Shown here: in pieces, positions 52,787-61,665 of the stretch
Layout of the letters: every line of letters starts with the position of its first letter
Numbering within the stretch: position 1 is the stretch's first letter
From: Sphingomonas cavernae
Lineage (GTDB): Bacteria > Pseudomonadota > Alphaproteobacteria > Sphingomonadales > Sphingomonadaceae
DNA length: 64,000 bases
Direction: 5' to 3'
NCBI RefSeq assembly: GCF_003590775.1
Contig: NZ_QYUM01000002.1
Coordinates: forward strand, 372,001 to 436,000
Made by a program: the position numbers and the translations under genes
The notes under the pieces: model-generated
What the model was told of the DNA's origin: nothing
Databases searched by the model: none
Seen by the model: only the letters and a program-made list of their open reading frames with translations

Positions 52787-53773
52787 TTAGAACACGACCT
52801 TGTTTCGCCCCGAATTCTTTGCCTGGTACAGGTTTTCGTCCGCGCGTTTCAAAATGTTGGGATGAGGCTCGTCCTTCACGCCGATCGCCAGCCCCGCGGA
52901 GAATGAAATTGCACCGATATACACGCCGCTTTCGCGGATCTTGAGATCGTGCGCATTCACGTCCCGGCGGGCCGCGTCGATGATGCGATGGGCTGTCATC
53001 ATATTGGTAGCCGACATCAGGATCACAAATTCCTCACCGCCCATGCGTGCTACGAAGTGGCCCTCGCACGATTTTTCCAGACAGCGCGCCACGAATTGCA
53101 AGACGCGGTCGCCTATGTTGTGGCCATGCGTATCGTTGATATATTTGAACCGGTCGATATCGCAAATTGCGATGGTGAGGCTGTTGCCCGCGCTCAATTC
53201 GGCCAGGCACCGCTCCTCGAATGCACGGCGATTGGGCAGTCGGGTCAGCGGATCCTGACGCGCGACATTGCGCGCCTCGGCCAGATGTTCGCGTAATCCG
53301 TCGACTTCCGACCGCGCTTCGGCCAGCTCGGCTTCCGCCTGGGTAGCGCGCGCCAACATGGTGCCCGCGATGTCGACCAGGTTCGAAATGGATTCGCCAC
53401 GGGCAGCCGCGGCCAGATCGTGCACACTCCCTTGCAGCGCGTCGCTATATTCTCGCGCCGCGGACTGGCTTCGCTTGATGATGTCCTGCAGCGACGCGGC
53501 ATTGCGATCGACCTCGACGGTCAATTCCTGGGCGCGCTGCACCACCCCTCCCGCATGCTGCATTGCGGCTCTGATATCGGCAGGAGCAACCGGGTGCCCC
53601 GTTTCGATCGCGCGCTGGACCGCGGCAATGATGAAGGGATCGCGATCCACGACCACGCGATAGCCAAGCTCATAGTGTTCCGGGCGCATGTCGAGACCGT
53701 AACGTCTCAAGAACGAAAGAATCTGATCAAGGCCAGACTCTTGATCCGCATCGGGTGCGTGCGCTTTGGTCAT
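52787..53773 (-). CDS. Diguanylate cyclase (GGDEF)
   Basis: The 328-residue protein starts at ATG 53773 (MTKAHAPD), with a GTG at 53785 as alternative. The N-terminal half is soluble and helical (about 10-165) with a coiled-coil stretch (AEAELAEARSEVDGLREHLAEAR) before the GGDEF domain. Signature: DPLTRLPNRRAFEER, DIDRFKYINDTHGHNIGD and RMGGEEFVIL, all active-type. No RxxD inhibitory site is seen at the usual place before GGEEF. No membrane segment. It makes c-di-GMP in the cytoplasm, opposing the neighbouring GGDEF-EAL protein. Confidence 0.93.
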   Translation of the reverse strand: MTKAHAPDADQESGLDQILSFLRRYGLDMRPEHYELGYRVVVDRDPFIIAAVQRAIETGHPVAPADIRAAMQHAGGVVQRAQELTVEVDRNAASLQDIIKRSQSAAREYSDALQGSVHDLAAAARGESISNLVDIAGTMLARATQAEAELAEARSEVDGLREHLAEARNVARQDPLTRLPNRRAFEERCLAELSAGNSLTIAICDIDRFKYINDTHGHNIGDRVLQFVARCLEKSCEGHFVARMGGEEFVILMSATNMMTAHRIIDAARRDVNAHDLKIRESGVYIGAISFSAGLAIGVKDEPHPNILKRADENLYQAKNSGRNKVVF

Positions 53774-53897
53774 CGCGTGGTTCACAAGGCTATTGTAGAC
53801 GATCGTGTCGCCTGCTGCGCAGAAGCCGCCTTTCCGCCGCAGGGCCAGGATAGCTGAAACAGACCTATAGGGAGTACTTGCTGCATCGGATGACGTT

Positions 53898-56132
53898 TCA
53901 GATGACCGTTAGCTTACGCGTACGATCGCGAGGCAGTTCGGAGTTCCGCGCCTTGTCCATGAGGTCGCGAAGGCGCTTGACCGCAGCGGTTGCGGGAACG
54001 GCCTTCGAGAGGAGATAGCCCTGGACGTGACTGCAGCCCCAGAGTCGAAGCGCCTCGACTTCAGCGAGGTCTTCGACGCCTTCGGCGACCACTTCGATAC
54101 CCAGATTGCGCCCGATGTCGATCACGGCCTTTACCAGAGTCGCGTTTCGGGCTTCCCTGATCCGCCCTCCCCGCACAAAGCTCTGGTCGAGCTTCAGGCG
54201 ATCGATGTTCATATCGCCAAGATAGCTCAGCGATGAATAGCCGGTTCCGAAGTCATCCAGCGCGAGCTTGTACCCGCGGCCCTTGAGGCCATCGAGCACG
54301 CTGCGAACATGCTGGGTTTTATCCAGCAGAACGCCTTCGGTTATCTCGAAGATGATCGTTGCCGGGTCAATGTCGAACTCGGCTTTGTAGCCATCAACAA
54401 TGCCCAGCAGATCCGCGCTTTGAATTTGTAATGGCGACAGATTTATCGATGTGTGCACGCCGGGCCATTTCAGCGAGTCCTCGAAGGCAGCCTTGATAAT
54501 CCATTCGCCGAGCCGCGGCATAAGGCCCATATTCTCGACTATGGGAATGAAAACGTCGGGCGTGAGATTGGGGTTGCGCTTCAGCCTGACCAGCGCCTCA
54601 ATGCTGGTCGGCAGATCGGTGGCGAGGCAAACAATGGGTTGGTAATGCAGCTCGAACGCACCGTTTTCGATGGCGCCAGCGAGCAGCTCCTCGCGCTCTC
54701 TCCGTTGCTCCACCAAATGCCCCAGCTTGTGAGAATAGATTGCATAGGCCCCCTTGCCTTCGGCCTTTGCCGCATAAAGCGCGATGTCTGCGTTGCGCAT
54801 CAGTTCGGACACCGTGGTACCGAACTCGGGGGACTGCGCGATCCCAGCCGAGAGGCTCATTGATAGCGCGATTTTGTCGACCTGCACCTTCTCGCAGATC
54901 AGTTGCATGATCCTCTCTCCGAAGCGATCGGCATCGCGCTCGGGCGAGCTGTCGACGATCGCGAATTCGTCGCCGCCCAATCGGGCTACACGATAGTCGT
55001 CGCCGGAAAAGGTCGCGGTCAGGCGATCGGCGATAGTCTTGACGATCTCGTCACCGGCAGAGTGCCCCATGGTGTCGTTTATCAGCTTGAAATCATCGAG
55101 ATCGACGAATGCGATCTGGCATGGGCGGCGGCCTACGAGCTTGTCGAGATACTCGCCAAAATTGCGCCGGTTCGCGAGCCCCGACAAGGGATCGAAATTC
55201 GCCAGATAGAGCGCCTTACGACTGTTCTTGACGGCATGCTCGTTCAGAACATGGAGCCGCCGCACGGCAATCGCGAAGAGGGCGATGAATATGACAACCA
55301 TCGCGAACATTGCCGGCAATATGCCGTAAAGCAACGCGTTGCCCGGCGTCTGGGGCCGCCAGACGAGCTTGCTGATCGGCTTGCCGTCATCCGCGTGGAT
55401 GACAAATTCGGCATAGCCACCGGGTGTCGGAGACAGGACGTCGATACCCTTGAGATCCTCCAGCATCAAAGTGCGCCCGATCATTTCGATGCGAAAGGGG
55501 CTGATTGGCGTGACGGTGACGAGAATATTTCCTGTGCCCGCATCGCCTATTCGGGCCGCTCCCACAATCGCCGGTGATCGATTGACCTCCACGATATGGA
55601 TGTCCCATCGTGAAAGCTTGCGTCCGTTCGTATCGTCATATTTCGCTTCGATCTCAGGATAGCTTGCATCGTGTTCGACGAGATCATGGGCCGTGCCGCT
55701 GCGCAGAAGCCCGACAACCAGCTCCGTCTGGGCTTCAAGCTGGTTGAGTCCATCGAGCGAATGACGTCCGAAAGGCTCGAAAGTATAGATAGCGCCCTTG
55801 GGCCCGATGATCCCGACCGAGCGCTGATCATAGTCCTCCGCGTGAACGGCACCAATTTCGCGGTCGAGCCATTCAAGCGCCTGAGGCGTCTCAATGCTCT
55901 GAATCTTTTCAGGAAGCTCTCTCTTCGAGCTTGAGAGGCGAAGTTGCTCGATATTCCCGTGCACGCTGCGCGTGATCAGGTTCGCGATAAGGCGCGACTG
56001 GTTGTCGCGCGCAAATCTGTTCATCGATACGCCAGCGCTCCAGACGCCCGCCATCCCGACAAAACTGACCGCGGAAATAGCGGCAATGATCGTGGCGCCG
56101 CGAGACCGTTTGGGCTCAGACAGGATACGCAT
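53898..56132 (-). CDS. CHASE4-like sensor GGDEF-EAL protein
   Basis: The protein has 744 residues. An N-terminal helix (about 13-35) and a second helix (about 268-292) flank a periplasmic CHASE4-like sensor domain. The GGDEF domain is intact (FVDLDDFKLINDTMGHSAGDE, RLGGDEFAIV) and the EAL domain also (SIEALVRLKR, INLSPLQIQ, FEITEGV, LALDDFGTGYSSL, LKLDQSF, EGVED). Such proteins usually act mainly as phosphodiesterases with GGDEF as a GTP-sensing domain, but dual activity is possible. It follows the diguanylate cyclase on the same strand with 124 bases between, so c-di-GMP synthesis and breakdown genes are side by side. Confidence 0.92.
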   Translation of the reverse strand: MRILSEPKRSRGATIIAAISAVSFVGMAGVWSAGVSMNRFARDNQSRLIANLITRSVHGNIEQLRLSSSKRELPEKIQSIETPQALEWLDREIGAVHAEDYDQRSVGIIGPKGAIYTFEPFGRHSLDGLNQLEAQTELVVGLLRSGTAHDLVEHDASYPEIEAKYDDTNGRKLSRWDIHIVEVNRSPAIVGAARIGDAGTGNILVTVTPISPFRIEMIGRTLMLEDLKGIDVLSPTPGGYAEFVIHADDGKPISKLVWRPQTPGNALLYGILPAMFAMVVIFIALFAIAVRRLHVLNEHAVKNSRKALYLANFDPLSGLANRRNFGEYLDKLVGRRPCQIAFVDLDDFKLINDTMGHSAGDEIVKTIADRLTATFSGDDYRVARLGGDEFAIVDSSPERDADRFGERIMQLICEKVQVDKIALSMSLSAGIAQSPEFGTTVSELMRNADIALYAAKAEGKGAYAIYSHKLGHLVEQRREREELLAGAIENGAFELHYQPIVCLATDLPTSIEALVRLKRNPNLTPDVFIPIVENMGLMPRLGEWIIKAAFEDSLKWPGVHTSINLSPLQIQSADLLGIVDGYKAEFDIDPATIIFEITEGVLLDKTQHVRSVLDGLKGRGYKLALDDFGTGYSSLSYLGDMNIDRLKLDQSFVRGGRIREARNATLVKAVIDIGRNLGIEVVAEGVEDLAEVEALRLWGCSHVQGYLLSKAVPATAAVKRLRDLMDKARNSELPRDRTRKLTVI

Positions 56133-56375
56133 GGCCTAAGGCTTCCTCACAGCGACAAGCGAATTGTCCCACGCTCGCCCCTCATTTTAGGATCGTTTTC
56201 GACTGCATCCAAAACCGTGGGCCGTTTATCCGATGGCCCTTGACCGTCTCCTGCGTGGACTTTTTGGCTTGCCACCCCAGTCACTGCCGTTCGCGCGTCC
56301 TGCCATAGCGTGCCTCGCGCAGGATCGAAGGGTCGGGGTCAACCTGACTGTTCGGCCGCAGGGGAGGATAAAAAC
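56133..56375. other. Gene-free upstream region of the receptor relic
   Basis: These 243 bases between the divergent GGDEF-EAL gene and the TonB-receptor relic hold no gene. A strong RBS (ggggagg, 56361-56367) at the end still serves the relic's ATG, so this is probably the former promoter region of a TonB-dependent receptor. Confidence 0.5.
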
Positions 56376-56444
56376 ATGAGCCGCAATGCCGCGGCCGTCG
56401 GTGAACCCCGCACCTACGGACTGGAGCTATCGATGCGCTTCTAG
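56376..56444 (+). pseudogene. Internally deleted TonB-dependent receptor relic
   Basis: A 22-codon ORF, MSRNAAAVGEPRTYGLELSM then RF and stop, follows a strong RBS. The C-terminal part (EPRTYGLELSMRF) matches the last beta-strand signature of TonB-dependent receptors, which end in an aromatic residue. The body of the receptor is missing: only the start and the final strand remain. Outer-membrane insertion alone makes no sense, so it is a decay product. Confidence 0.55.
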
Positions 56445-56491
56445 TATCGGCATTCGGCGCAAGTTCGCGCGAACAGCGGGTGGAGAAGGTG

Positions 56492-56896
56492 ATGCTGCCA
56501 GCACGGACCTACAGCGTGTCGATCGCCTGCGACTGGCGCGCGCTTTACGAGCGCATCTACCGGCCCGAATTTTTCCCTGAATGGGCGTCAGGTCTGTCCG
56601 ATTCCGAGCTGCATGAAGAGGGCGACCAATGGCTGGCGGACGGCCCCGAGGGCCCCATTCGCATCCGGTTCACGCCGCACAATGCGCATGGCGTCATGGA
56701 TCATTGGGTCGATGTCGGGGGTGGCAGCACCGTCCATATTCCGCTTCGCGTCATTCAGAATGATGATGGCGCGGAGGTCATGCTCACGCTGTTCCGGCAG
56801 CCGGGAATGGATGACGAGAAGTTCGCGGCCGACATCAAATGGATCAATCGCGACTTGCTGGCGCTCAAGACGTTGATCGAACGTACGGCAAATTAG
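56492..56896 (+). CDS. SRPBCC/polyketide cyclase-like protein
   Basis: The 134-residue protein starts at ATG 56492, with ggagaagg directly upstream (GTG 56480 is an alternative). Residues follow the SRPBCC helix-grip pattern: TYSVSIACDWRALYERIYRPEFFPEWASGLSD, IRIRFTPHNAHGVMDHWVDV, VHIPLRVIQNDDGAEVMLTLF, then the long C-terminal helix FAADIKWINRDLLALKTLIE. These bind small hydrophobic ligands; the ligand here is unknown. It is intact between two receptor relics. Confidence 0.8.
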   Translation: MLPARTYSVSIACDWRALYERIYRPEFFPEWASGLSDSELHEEGDQWLADGPEGPIRIRFTPHNAHGVMDHWVDVGGGSTVHIPLRVIQNDDGAEVMLTLFRQPGMDDEKFAADIKWINRDLLALKTLIERTAN

Positions 56897-56950
56897 GGGA
56901 CTGGGCGCCCGTTTCCAAATCCAGTGGGAACGGGCGCCCATGGCAACCTG

Positions 56951-57082
56951 CTACCAGTTGTAGCGCAGCGACCCCATCACCGTTCGCGATGCGCCGAAAT
57001 AGCAGCTATTCTGGAACGGGCAGGTGGTGACGTGCCGCTTGCCAAACAGGTTGGCGGCGTTGATCGCGAGGCTGACATCGCT
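56951..57082 (-). pseudogene. C-terminal relic of TonB-dependent siderophore receptor
   Basis: On the minus strand the frame reads SLAINAANLFGKRHVTTCPF then QNSCYFGASRTVMGSLRYNW and stop. The NLFGKRH...C...CYFGASRTV...LRYNW pattern is the classic C-terminus of ferrisiderophore receptors, with the conserved cysteine pair. Upstream, the sequence is not receptor-like, so only the last about 43 residues survive. It is the second receptor relic within 700 bases. Confidence 0.75.
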
Positions 57083-57085
57083 TTG

Positions 57086-57277
57086 ATGGCCCTGTCCGCA
57101 TGCCTCGCAATCCTGCGCCTTGGCCCTTATCAAGGTCCTGTTGCCTGGATCGGCCTGCTCTCGCTTGCAGGCATCACACTGGTGCTGCTGATGTCGCGGT
57201 GGCGGCACGGCGCGATCGCGCTTTGGATACCGGCGACGCTCGGTGCGCTGCTGATGCTGCCGCGACCGTGGCTGTGA
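57086..57277 (+). pseudogene. DUF3325-like membrane protein relic
   Basis: A 63-residue frame from ATG 57086 reads ILRLGPYQGPVAWIGLLSLAGITLVLLMSRW then two hydrophobic segments to the end, similar to the C-terminal half of DUF3325 proteins. These genes accompany siderophore receptors and PepSY-type membrane reductases. The start abuts the opposite-strand receptor relic with no RBS, indicating a deletion junction. A hairpin with T-run at 57304-57323 follows and is probably the original operon terminator. Confidence 0.55.
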
Positions 57278-57303
57278 ACGCCGGGGCCGGTTCTTCCTGA
57301 CCC

Positions 57304-57323
57304 GGCCGGATCGCCGGCCTTTT
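57304..57323 (+). terminator. Intrinsic terminator of relic siderophore operon
   Basis: GGCCGG (57304-57309) and CCGGCC (57314-57319) pair around ATCG and are followed by TTTT (57320-57323), 27 bases after the DUF3325-like stop. Confidence 0.65.
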
Positions 57324-57412
57324 GCCCGTCGCTCCGCAGGCAACCGTCGATTCACCTTCCCTGGTAACCTTTTGACAACGTGGCAGCTCCTACGCAGCGC
57401 CGCGACCGTAAC

Positions 57413-57506
57413 CGTTTCGAAACGACGTGCGCGGTCGGGCCGGCGGCAGTGGTGAGGGTGTCGAGGATCAATTTGTCGCATATATCGGTTTCGAGATTTG
57501 AAACCG
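57413..57506. promoter_or_regulatory. Two related palindromes upstream of winged-helix regulator gene
   Basis: CGTTTCGAAACG (57413-57424) is a perfect palindrome, and CGGTTTC-GAGATTT-GAAACCG (57486-57506) has 7-bp perfect arms. They share the GTTTC/GAAAC half-site. Both lie in the 311-bp gene-free region (57278-57588) before the regulator, suggesting autoregulatory operators (inference). No clear promoter boxes were assigned. Confidence 0.5.
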
Positions 57507-57588
57507 TCGCGTCGGGACGATATTGGTCACACGGTTCGATTGCCGGGCTGGGAATATTGTAGTGCAATTCAAGGACTCGCGTTCGACC

Positions 57589-58035
57589 ATGCCGCTCGAA
57601 TCAACGCTGGATGAGATGCTGACGATCTTGCGCCGGATCGAAGCGGGGGCGCAGCCGCCGATCCCGCCTGACAACGATGACATGGAGGTAGGGCCCGACG
57701 CGGATCAACTCCTGCGCGTCGCGAAGACCGCGATCCGGATGCGCGAGATCCAGCGTAAATATCTGCCCGCCAGCTATTTTGATGAGCCAGCGCTCAACAT
57801 CCTGCTAGACCTGTATGTCGCCGACGCCGAAGGGCGTACCGTCTATGTCAACGACGCGTGCATCGCCTCAAACACCCCAACGTCCACGGCGCTGCGATGG
57901 ATCGCAATCCTCGTCCGCGACGGCTTTGCGGTCAGGACACGCGATGCGATCGATGCCCGCCGCACCATATTGGCGGTCACCCCTGAGGGTCATAGCGCCT
58001 TGTCAGGCTTGCTCGGCCGCTGGAGCGGGGTCTGA
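57589..58035 (+). CDS. MarR-like winged-helix transcriptional regulator
   Basis: The 148-residue protein starts at ATG 57589 (MPLESTLDEMLTILRR); the frame is open to 57523 but lacks an RBS. The N-terminal 55 residues are helical and Asp-rich (PPDNDDMEVGPDADQLL). The winged helix follows: EPALNILLDLYVADAEGRTVYVNDACIASNTPTSTALRWIAILVRDGFAVRTRDAIDARRTILAVTPEG, where STALRWI is the recognition helix and DARRTILAVTP the wing. Sphingomonads carry many such proteins; targets unknown. Palindromes upstream may be its own operators. Confidence 0.8.
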   Translation: MPLESTLDEMLTILRRIEAGAQPPIPPDNDDMEVGPDADQLLRVAKTAIRMREIQRKYLPASYFDEPALNILLDLYVADAEGRTVYVNDACIASNTPTSTALRWIAILVRDGFAVRTRDAIDARRTILAVTPEGHSALSGLLGRWSGV

Positions 58036-58344
58036 CGCTTCGCATACCGTAGCGCCGCAAAAAAGTGGGTCATTCCCACATCGGCACCGATTTCTGCCGT
58101 CGTTGATATGAGCGTTAACGAATTGTCATCGGCCACTTACGCAAATCGCCCGCCGCGATCCGAAAAGGTTAACGAAACACTGACGAAATGAATCGATAAA
58201 CCTGTCAAAACGGTAGCGATTGGAATTTCGCGCTTCAAATCCTGCGGCTATCGATAGCAGGAACGCTGGGGGGCGGAGTATGGGTCGGCATTGCGTGTCC
58301 GGACATTATCCGGAAAATATCGTCCAATCTGACATCGGTCGTCG
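58036..58344. other. Gene-free region upstream of flagellar sigma-54 activator
   Basis: These 309 bases hold no gene. A short hairpin GTGGG-TCATT-CCCAC lies at about 58066-58080, shortly after the regulator stop. Further down, AT-rich stretches (around 58110-58210) could carry the promoter of the activator gene; no sigma-54 -24/-12 element was recognised. Confidence 0.45.
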
Positions 58345-59424
58345 ATGACGGTCGCTTGGCAACCCCAACAGGGCGTGGGGGGATCGGTCGATACGCTTCT
58401 GATTGGCGCCAGCGACGCCATTCATTCGATCCGTGAACTCGTCCGTCAGGTCGCACCAACCAATGCCTCGGTCCTGATCACCGGCCCATCGGGCAGCGGC
58501 AAGGAAATGGTGGCGCGCGCAATCCATGTCGAAAGTCGCCGCACCGCGGGCGACCTGGTCGCGGTCAATTGCGGCGCGATCCCGAGCGAGCTGCTGGAAT
58601 CCGAACTGTTCGGGCATGAGCGCGGATCGTTCACTGGCGCGGTGACGCAGATGCGCGGGCGCTTCGAGGACGCCAATGGAGGATCGCTTTTCCTCGACGA
58701 GATCGGCGACATGCCGGCGAACATGCAGGTCAAGCTGCTTCGTGTGATCGAGGAACGCGCGATCACGCGCATCGGCGGCCGTACGCCGATCCCGATCGAT
58801 ACGCGCATCATCTCGGCCACGCATCGCAATATCGAGGCCGCGATCGACAATGACAGTTTTCGCGAGGATCTGTTCTACCGGCTCGCAGTCTTTCCGATCC
58901 ACCTGCCTGCACTGAACGAACGTCCCGAGGACATCGCGCCGCTGATCGCGCACTTCGTCGCGCTTTCGACCGAGCGGCGAAGGCCACTCACGCTGTCGCA
59001 CGCCGCGATGATGCGGCTCCAGGCCTATCGCTGGCCCGGCAACGTTCGCGAGCTCCGCAATTTCGTCGAACGCGCGTCAATCGTCTTTCCAGGCAAGGAG
59101 CTTTCGGCCGAGGAGGTCGACATGCTGCTGACCCGCGGCCAACCGCGCCGGCGCGTGGTGGACCGCGAAAAGGCGAAAGTCGACGAGCCAGTGGCGGAGC
59201 CCGCATTGGTGCAGGGCGAATTGCCGCTCGCACCCGCGGTGATCGCCCCGGGTCGCCCCGTCGACCTCAAGTCGCTGGTCGCCGAATTCGAATATCGCCA
59301 CATCGTCGAGGCGCTCCAGGCGTCGCGTGGTGTGGTCGCCGACGCCGCGCGACTGCTTTCGCTCCAGCGTACGACGCTCATCGAGAAGATGCAGAAATAC
59401 GGCGTCAGCCGCGTCACGAGCTGA
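58345..59424 (+). CDS. Sigma-54-dependent flagellar transcriptional activator (FleQ/FlbD-like)
   Basis: The 359-residue protein has no receiver domain. The AAA+ sigma-54 interaction domain (about 18-250) has Walker [12 protein letters not shown], the GAFTGA loop as GSFTGA, Walker [14 protein letters not shown] and [15 protein letters not shown]. The C-terminal Fis-like HTH reads [34 protein letters not shown]. It should activate class II/III flagellar promoters with RpoN. It converges on fliS with an 11-base overlap of the 3' ends, and the rest of the flagellar genes follow on the opposite strand. Missing receiver, as in FleQ variants, suggests control by other means. Confidence 0.9.
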   Translation: MTVAWQPQQGVGGSVDTLLIGASDAIHSIRELVRQVAPTNASVLITGPSGSGKEMVARAIHVESRRTAGDLVAVNCGAIPSELLESELFGHERGSFTGAVTQMRGRFEDANGGSLFLDEIGDMPANMQVKLLRVIEERAITRIGGRTPIPIDTRIISATHRNIEAAIDNDSFREDLFYRLAVFPIHLPALNERPEDIAPLIAHFVALSTERRRPLTLSHAAMMRLQAYRWPGNVRELRNFVERASIVFPGKELSAEEVDMLLTRGQPRRRVVDREKAKVDEPVAEPALVQGELPLAPAVIAPGRPVDLKSLVAEFEYRHIVEALQASRGVVADAARLLSLQRTTLIEKMQKYGVSRVTS

Positions 59425-59818
59425 CCGCGGCACCCTCGCCCATCGCGGTCCACGACTGCGCGATCTCGGCAATGATCGCCTCGGCTTCGGCTACGGCCGC
59501 AACGTCCTGTTCGCGCGATCCCTTGAGCAGGAGCCGGCGCGCCTCGCCATAGATCGCCGAGAGGCTTTCGGCGATCTGGCCGCCTGCGTCGAAATTCAGC
59601 GTATCGTTGAGCGATTGAAGAATGGACAGCGCACGCGACAGCGCCTCCGAACGGCGATGTGGATGCACGCTCTTGCGCATCATCCCCATCGCGCGTTGCA
59701 GCTCCTCGAACAGGATCGAGACCAGCCCGTGCGGCGAGGCGCTCGCGATCCGCGCATTGAGGTCGATCTGTCCATATTGCGCTGAAGCGCCGCTTGGCCG
59801 TGCAGCCGCTCGAAACAT
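59414..59818 (-). CDS. fliS: Flagellar export chaperone FliS
   Basis: The 134-residue protein matches FliS: YGQIDLNARIASASPHGLVSILFEELQRAMGMM, NDTLNFDAGGQIAESLSAIYGEARRLLLKGSREQD and a C-terminal helix IIAEIAQSWTAM. FliS binds flagellin and prevents its premature polymerisation in the cytoplasm. It lies 31 bases after fliD on the same strand, the usual fliDS order. Its last 11 bases overlap the 3' end of the convergent activator gene. Confidence 0.9.
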   Translation of the reverse strand: MFRAAARPSGASAQYGQIDLNARIASASPHGLVSILFEELQRAMGMMRKSVHPHRRSEALSRALSILQSLNDTLNFDAGGQIAESLSAIYGEARRLLLKGSREQDVAAVAEAEAIIAEIAQSWTAMGEGAAVSS

Positions 59819-59849
59819 CCTCTGGTCCTTCCTCTGTACCGTCCGGCGC

Positions 59850-61244
59850 TCAGTCGTTGCCGTTGGTCCACATCTTGATCTGCTGCTCCAGATAGGACTG
59901 CGTCGCCTTGTAGGAGGCGACGCGCGTGTCCATTGCCGTGAAATTGCGAACCAGGCGCTCGCGATAGGCGTCGGCGCGCATTTCCATGGTCTCCCGATCT
60001 TCCCGGATATCCCGGGCTTCGGCCTTCAGACGGTCTGCCGCTGAGGCCAGGCCGCCATCGCTGTCGCGCAGCTTGTCGCGCACGTCCTGAAGTACGCCAC
60101 CGAGCCCCTTGTCAGTGCTTCCCGATGCCGTGGACGGATTGAAAAACTGTTCGATCGCATCGGGATGCGCGAGCAGCGCGGCGTCGAGCGCTGTCGTATC
60201 AACCTTCAGTGATCCGTCGCGCAGCGTGACCACGCCGATCTCCGCAAGCGTCGTCGGGGCGTCGCCGCTCCGCAGATCGGTAGAAATGATGGCGGCAAGC
60301 TGGCGGCGCATGTCGCGCACGGCCGAGCTGCCGCGCAGCGGCCCTGCCGCGGCGCCTTCAAGACCGCCAGCGCTGGCGTCGTCGAGCATCGTCTCGAGCT
60401 CGTTATAGGCGGCGGCGAAATCGAGCACGGCCTGACGCAGATCGCCGACGGGACGCTCGGTGCCGATCGTGACGATCTGGCCGGCTGCCGCCTTTTTGAG
60501 GTCGATCTTCACGCCATCGAGCACATCGGAAAAGCTGTTGGTGTCGCGCCGGATCTCGACCCCGTCGAGCTTCACGATCGCGTCGCGCGCCTGCTGCGCG
60601 CGCGTCATCCCGCCCGCCGCGCCGTCCCAGCTATAGGCTGACAGTGCAGGATCGGCGCCTGATTGCGGCACCAGCGTGAAGGCATTGGCCGCGCCATTGC
60701 CGCCGCGAATGACCAGCCGCGAACCCAGACTATCCTTGACCACCGATGCGATCACGCCCGCCTTGGCCCCATTGATCGCGGCCGCCAGCCCGTTGAGACT
60801 GTCATTGGTCGAATCGATCTTGACGTTGAAGCTGCCCTTGCCGGTGGTCAGCGTCAGCGTGCCCTGCCCCACCGGGGCTGCGGCATCCGTCACATGCGCC
60901 GAGGCGAGCGACTGCGCAGTGGCGACCTGGACGACTTCGATCTGCGCCGACAGCCCCTCGAGCGAATAGCCGGGCTTCGCCGTCACGCCGACGATGCTGG
61001 CGTCCGACGTCGTCGGTTGGGTGAACAACGATCCGCCATTGATCAGTGTCTTGAGCGAACTCGCAAAGCTGTCGATCGCGCCCGCGAGGTTGCCGATCGT
61101 CGAGATCTGCGCCGCATTGGCGGTTTCACGCGCCTTGATCCGGTTTTCCTGCGGCTCGCGTTGCGCGGTCGCCAGGTCCTCGATCAACTGCGCGGTGTCG
61201 AAACCTGCACCGAGACCCATGCTTGAAGTGATTGAGGTGACCAT
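59850..61244 (-). CDS. fliD: Flagellar filament cap protein FliD (hook-associated protein 2)
   Basis: The 464-residue protein has the FliD N-terminal domain (ITSSMGLGAGFDTAQLIEDLATAQREP, AGAIDSFASSLKTL), a variable middle domain, and the FliD C-terminal domain (FAAAYNELETMLDDASAGG, GGVLQDVRDKLRDSDGGLASAADRLKAEARDIREDRETME, YLEQQIKMW). It caps the filament and helps flagellin polymerise. The gene is directly upstream of fliS. Confidence 0.93.
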   Translation of the reverse strand: MVTSITSSMGLGAGFDTAQLIEDLATAQREPQENRIKARETANAAQISTIGNLAGAIDSFASSLKTLINGGSLFTQPTTSDASIVGVTAKPGYSLEGLSAQIEVVQVATAQSLASAHVTDAAAPVGQGTLTLTTGKGSFNVKIDSTNDSLNGLAAAINGAKAGVIASVVKDSLGSRLVIRGGNGAANAFTLVPQSGADPALSAYSWDGAAGGMTRAQQARDAIVKLDGVEIRRDTNSFSDVLDGVKIDLKKAAAGQIVTIGTERPVGDLRQAVLDFAAAYNELETMLDDASAGGLEGAAAGPLRGSSAVRDMRRQLAAIISTDLRSGDAPTTLAEIGVVTLRDGSLKVDTTALDAALLAHPDAIEQFFNPSTASGSTDKGLGGVLQDVRDKLRDSDGGLASAADRLKAEARDIREDRETMEMRADAYRERLVRNFTAMDTRVASYKATQSYLEQQIKMWTNGND

Positions 61245-61297
61245 GGCGCTATCCTGTTGCTCATCAGGAATAACGGCAGCGCCCGCTTTCGCTTAAG

Positions 61298-61609
61298 TCA
61301 GGGCAAGTCGATAATATGGAGTGTGCAGGCCGTAGCTTCGGGCGCATCGCCCGGCCGACAGGGTCGCTGTATCATTGCGGGCATATCGCGACGTTCGTCC
61401 GCCCGCCCGTCTCCCGGCCGCGGAACGGTGATGCGCGCGGCCTCGCGTATCTCCACGCTCGCCTTGGCGGTGGTGCGCGCGCGTCCGTCGCTGACGGTCC
61501 CGGTCGGAGACGACAGCGGCACGGCGCTTGCAGCCGACAGCGCGAGGCCGGGGACGAGCCACGGCGCGCAAATCTCACTCAATCGCGCGGAACGCGGTCG
61601 TTCAGCCAT
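61298..61609 (-). CDS. Hypothetical exported protein in flagellar cluster
   Basis: The 103-residue protein starts at ATG 61609 with ggagaag about 4 bases upstream; a TTG at 61621 lacks support. A hydrophobic segment (APWLVPGLALSAASAVPL) after about 13 residues could be a signal peptide. The mature part has the short motif RARTTAKASVEIREAARITVPRP and two cysteines near the end (PCRPG and ACTLHIIDL), likely a disulfide. The family is not recognised. It sits between flhB and fliD on the same strand, so it is probably expressed with them, but the role is unknown. Confidence 0.5.
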   Translation of the reverse strand: MAERPRSARLSEICAPWLVPGLALSAASAVPLSSPTGTVSDGRARTTAKASVEIREAARITVPRPGDGRADERRDMPAMIQRPCRPGDAPEATACTLHIIDLP

Positions 61610-61665
61610 AGCTTCTCCCAACGGGCATCGGCCCGATCAGGAGAAACGGCGCGTACCGCTCGCGC

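Noticed and set aside
52787-56132. Diguanylate cyclase and GGDEF-EAL genes as one operon
   Set aside because: 124 bases separate them with no overlap or clear coupling; co-transcription is possible but not shown.
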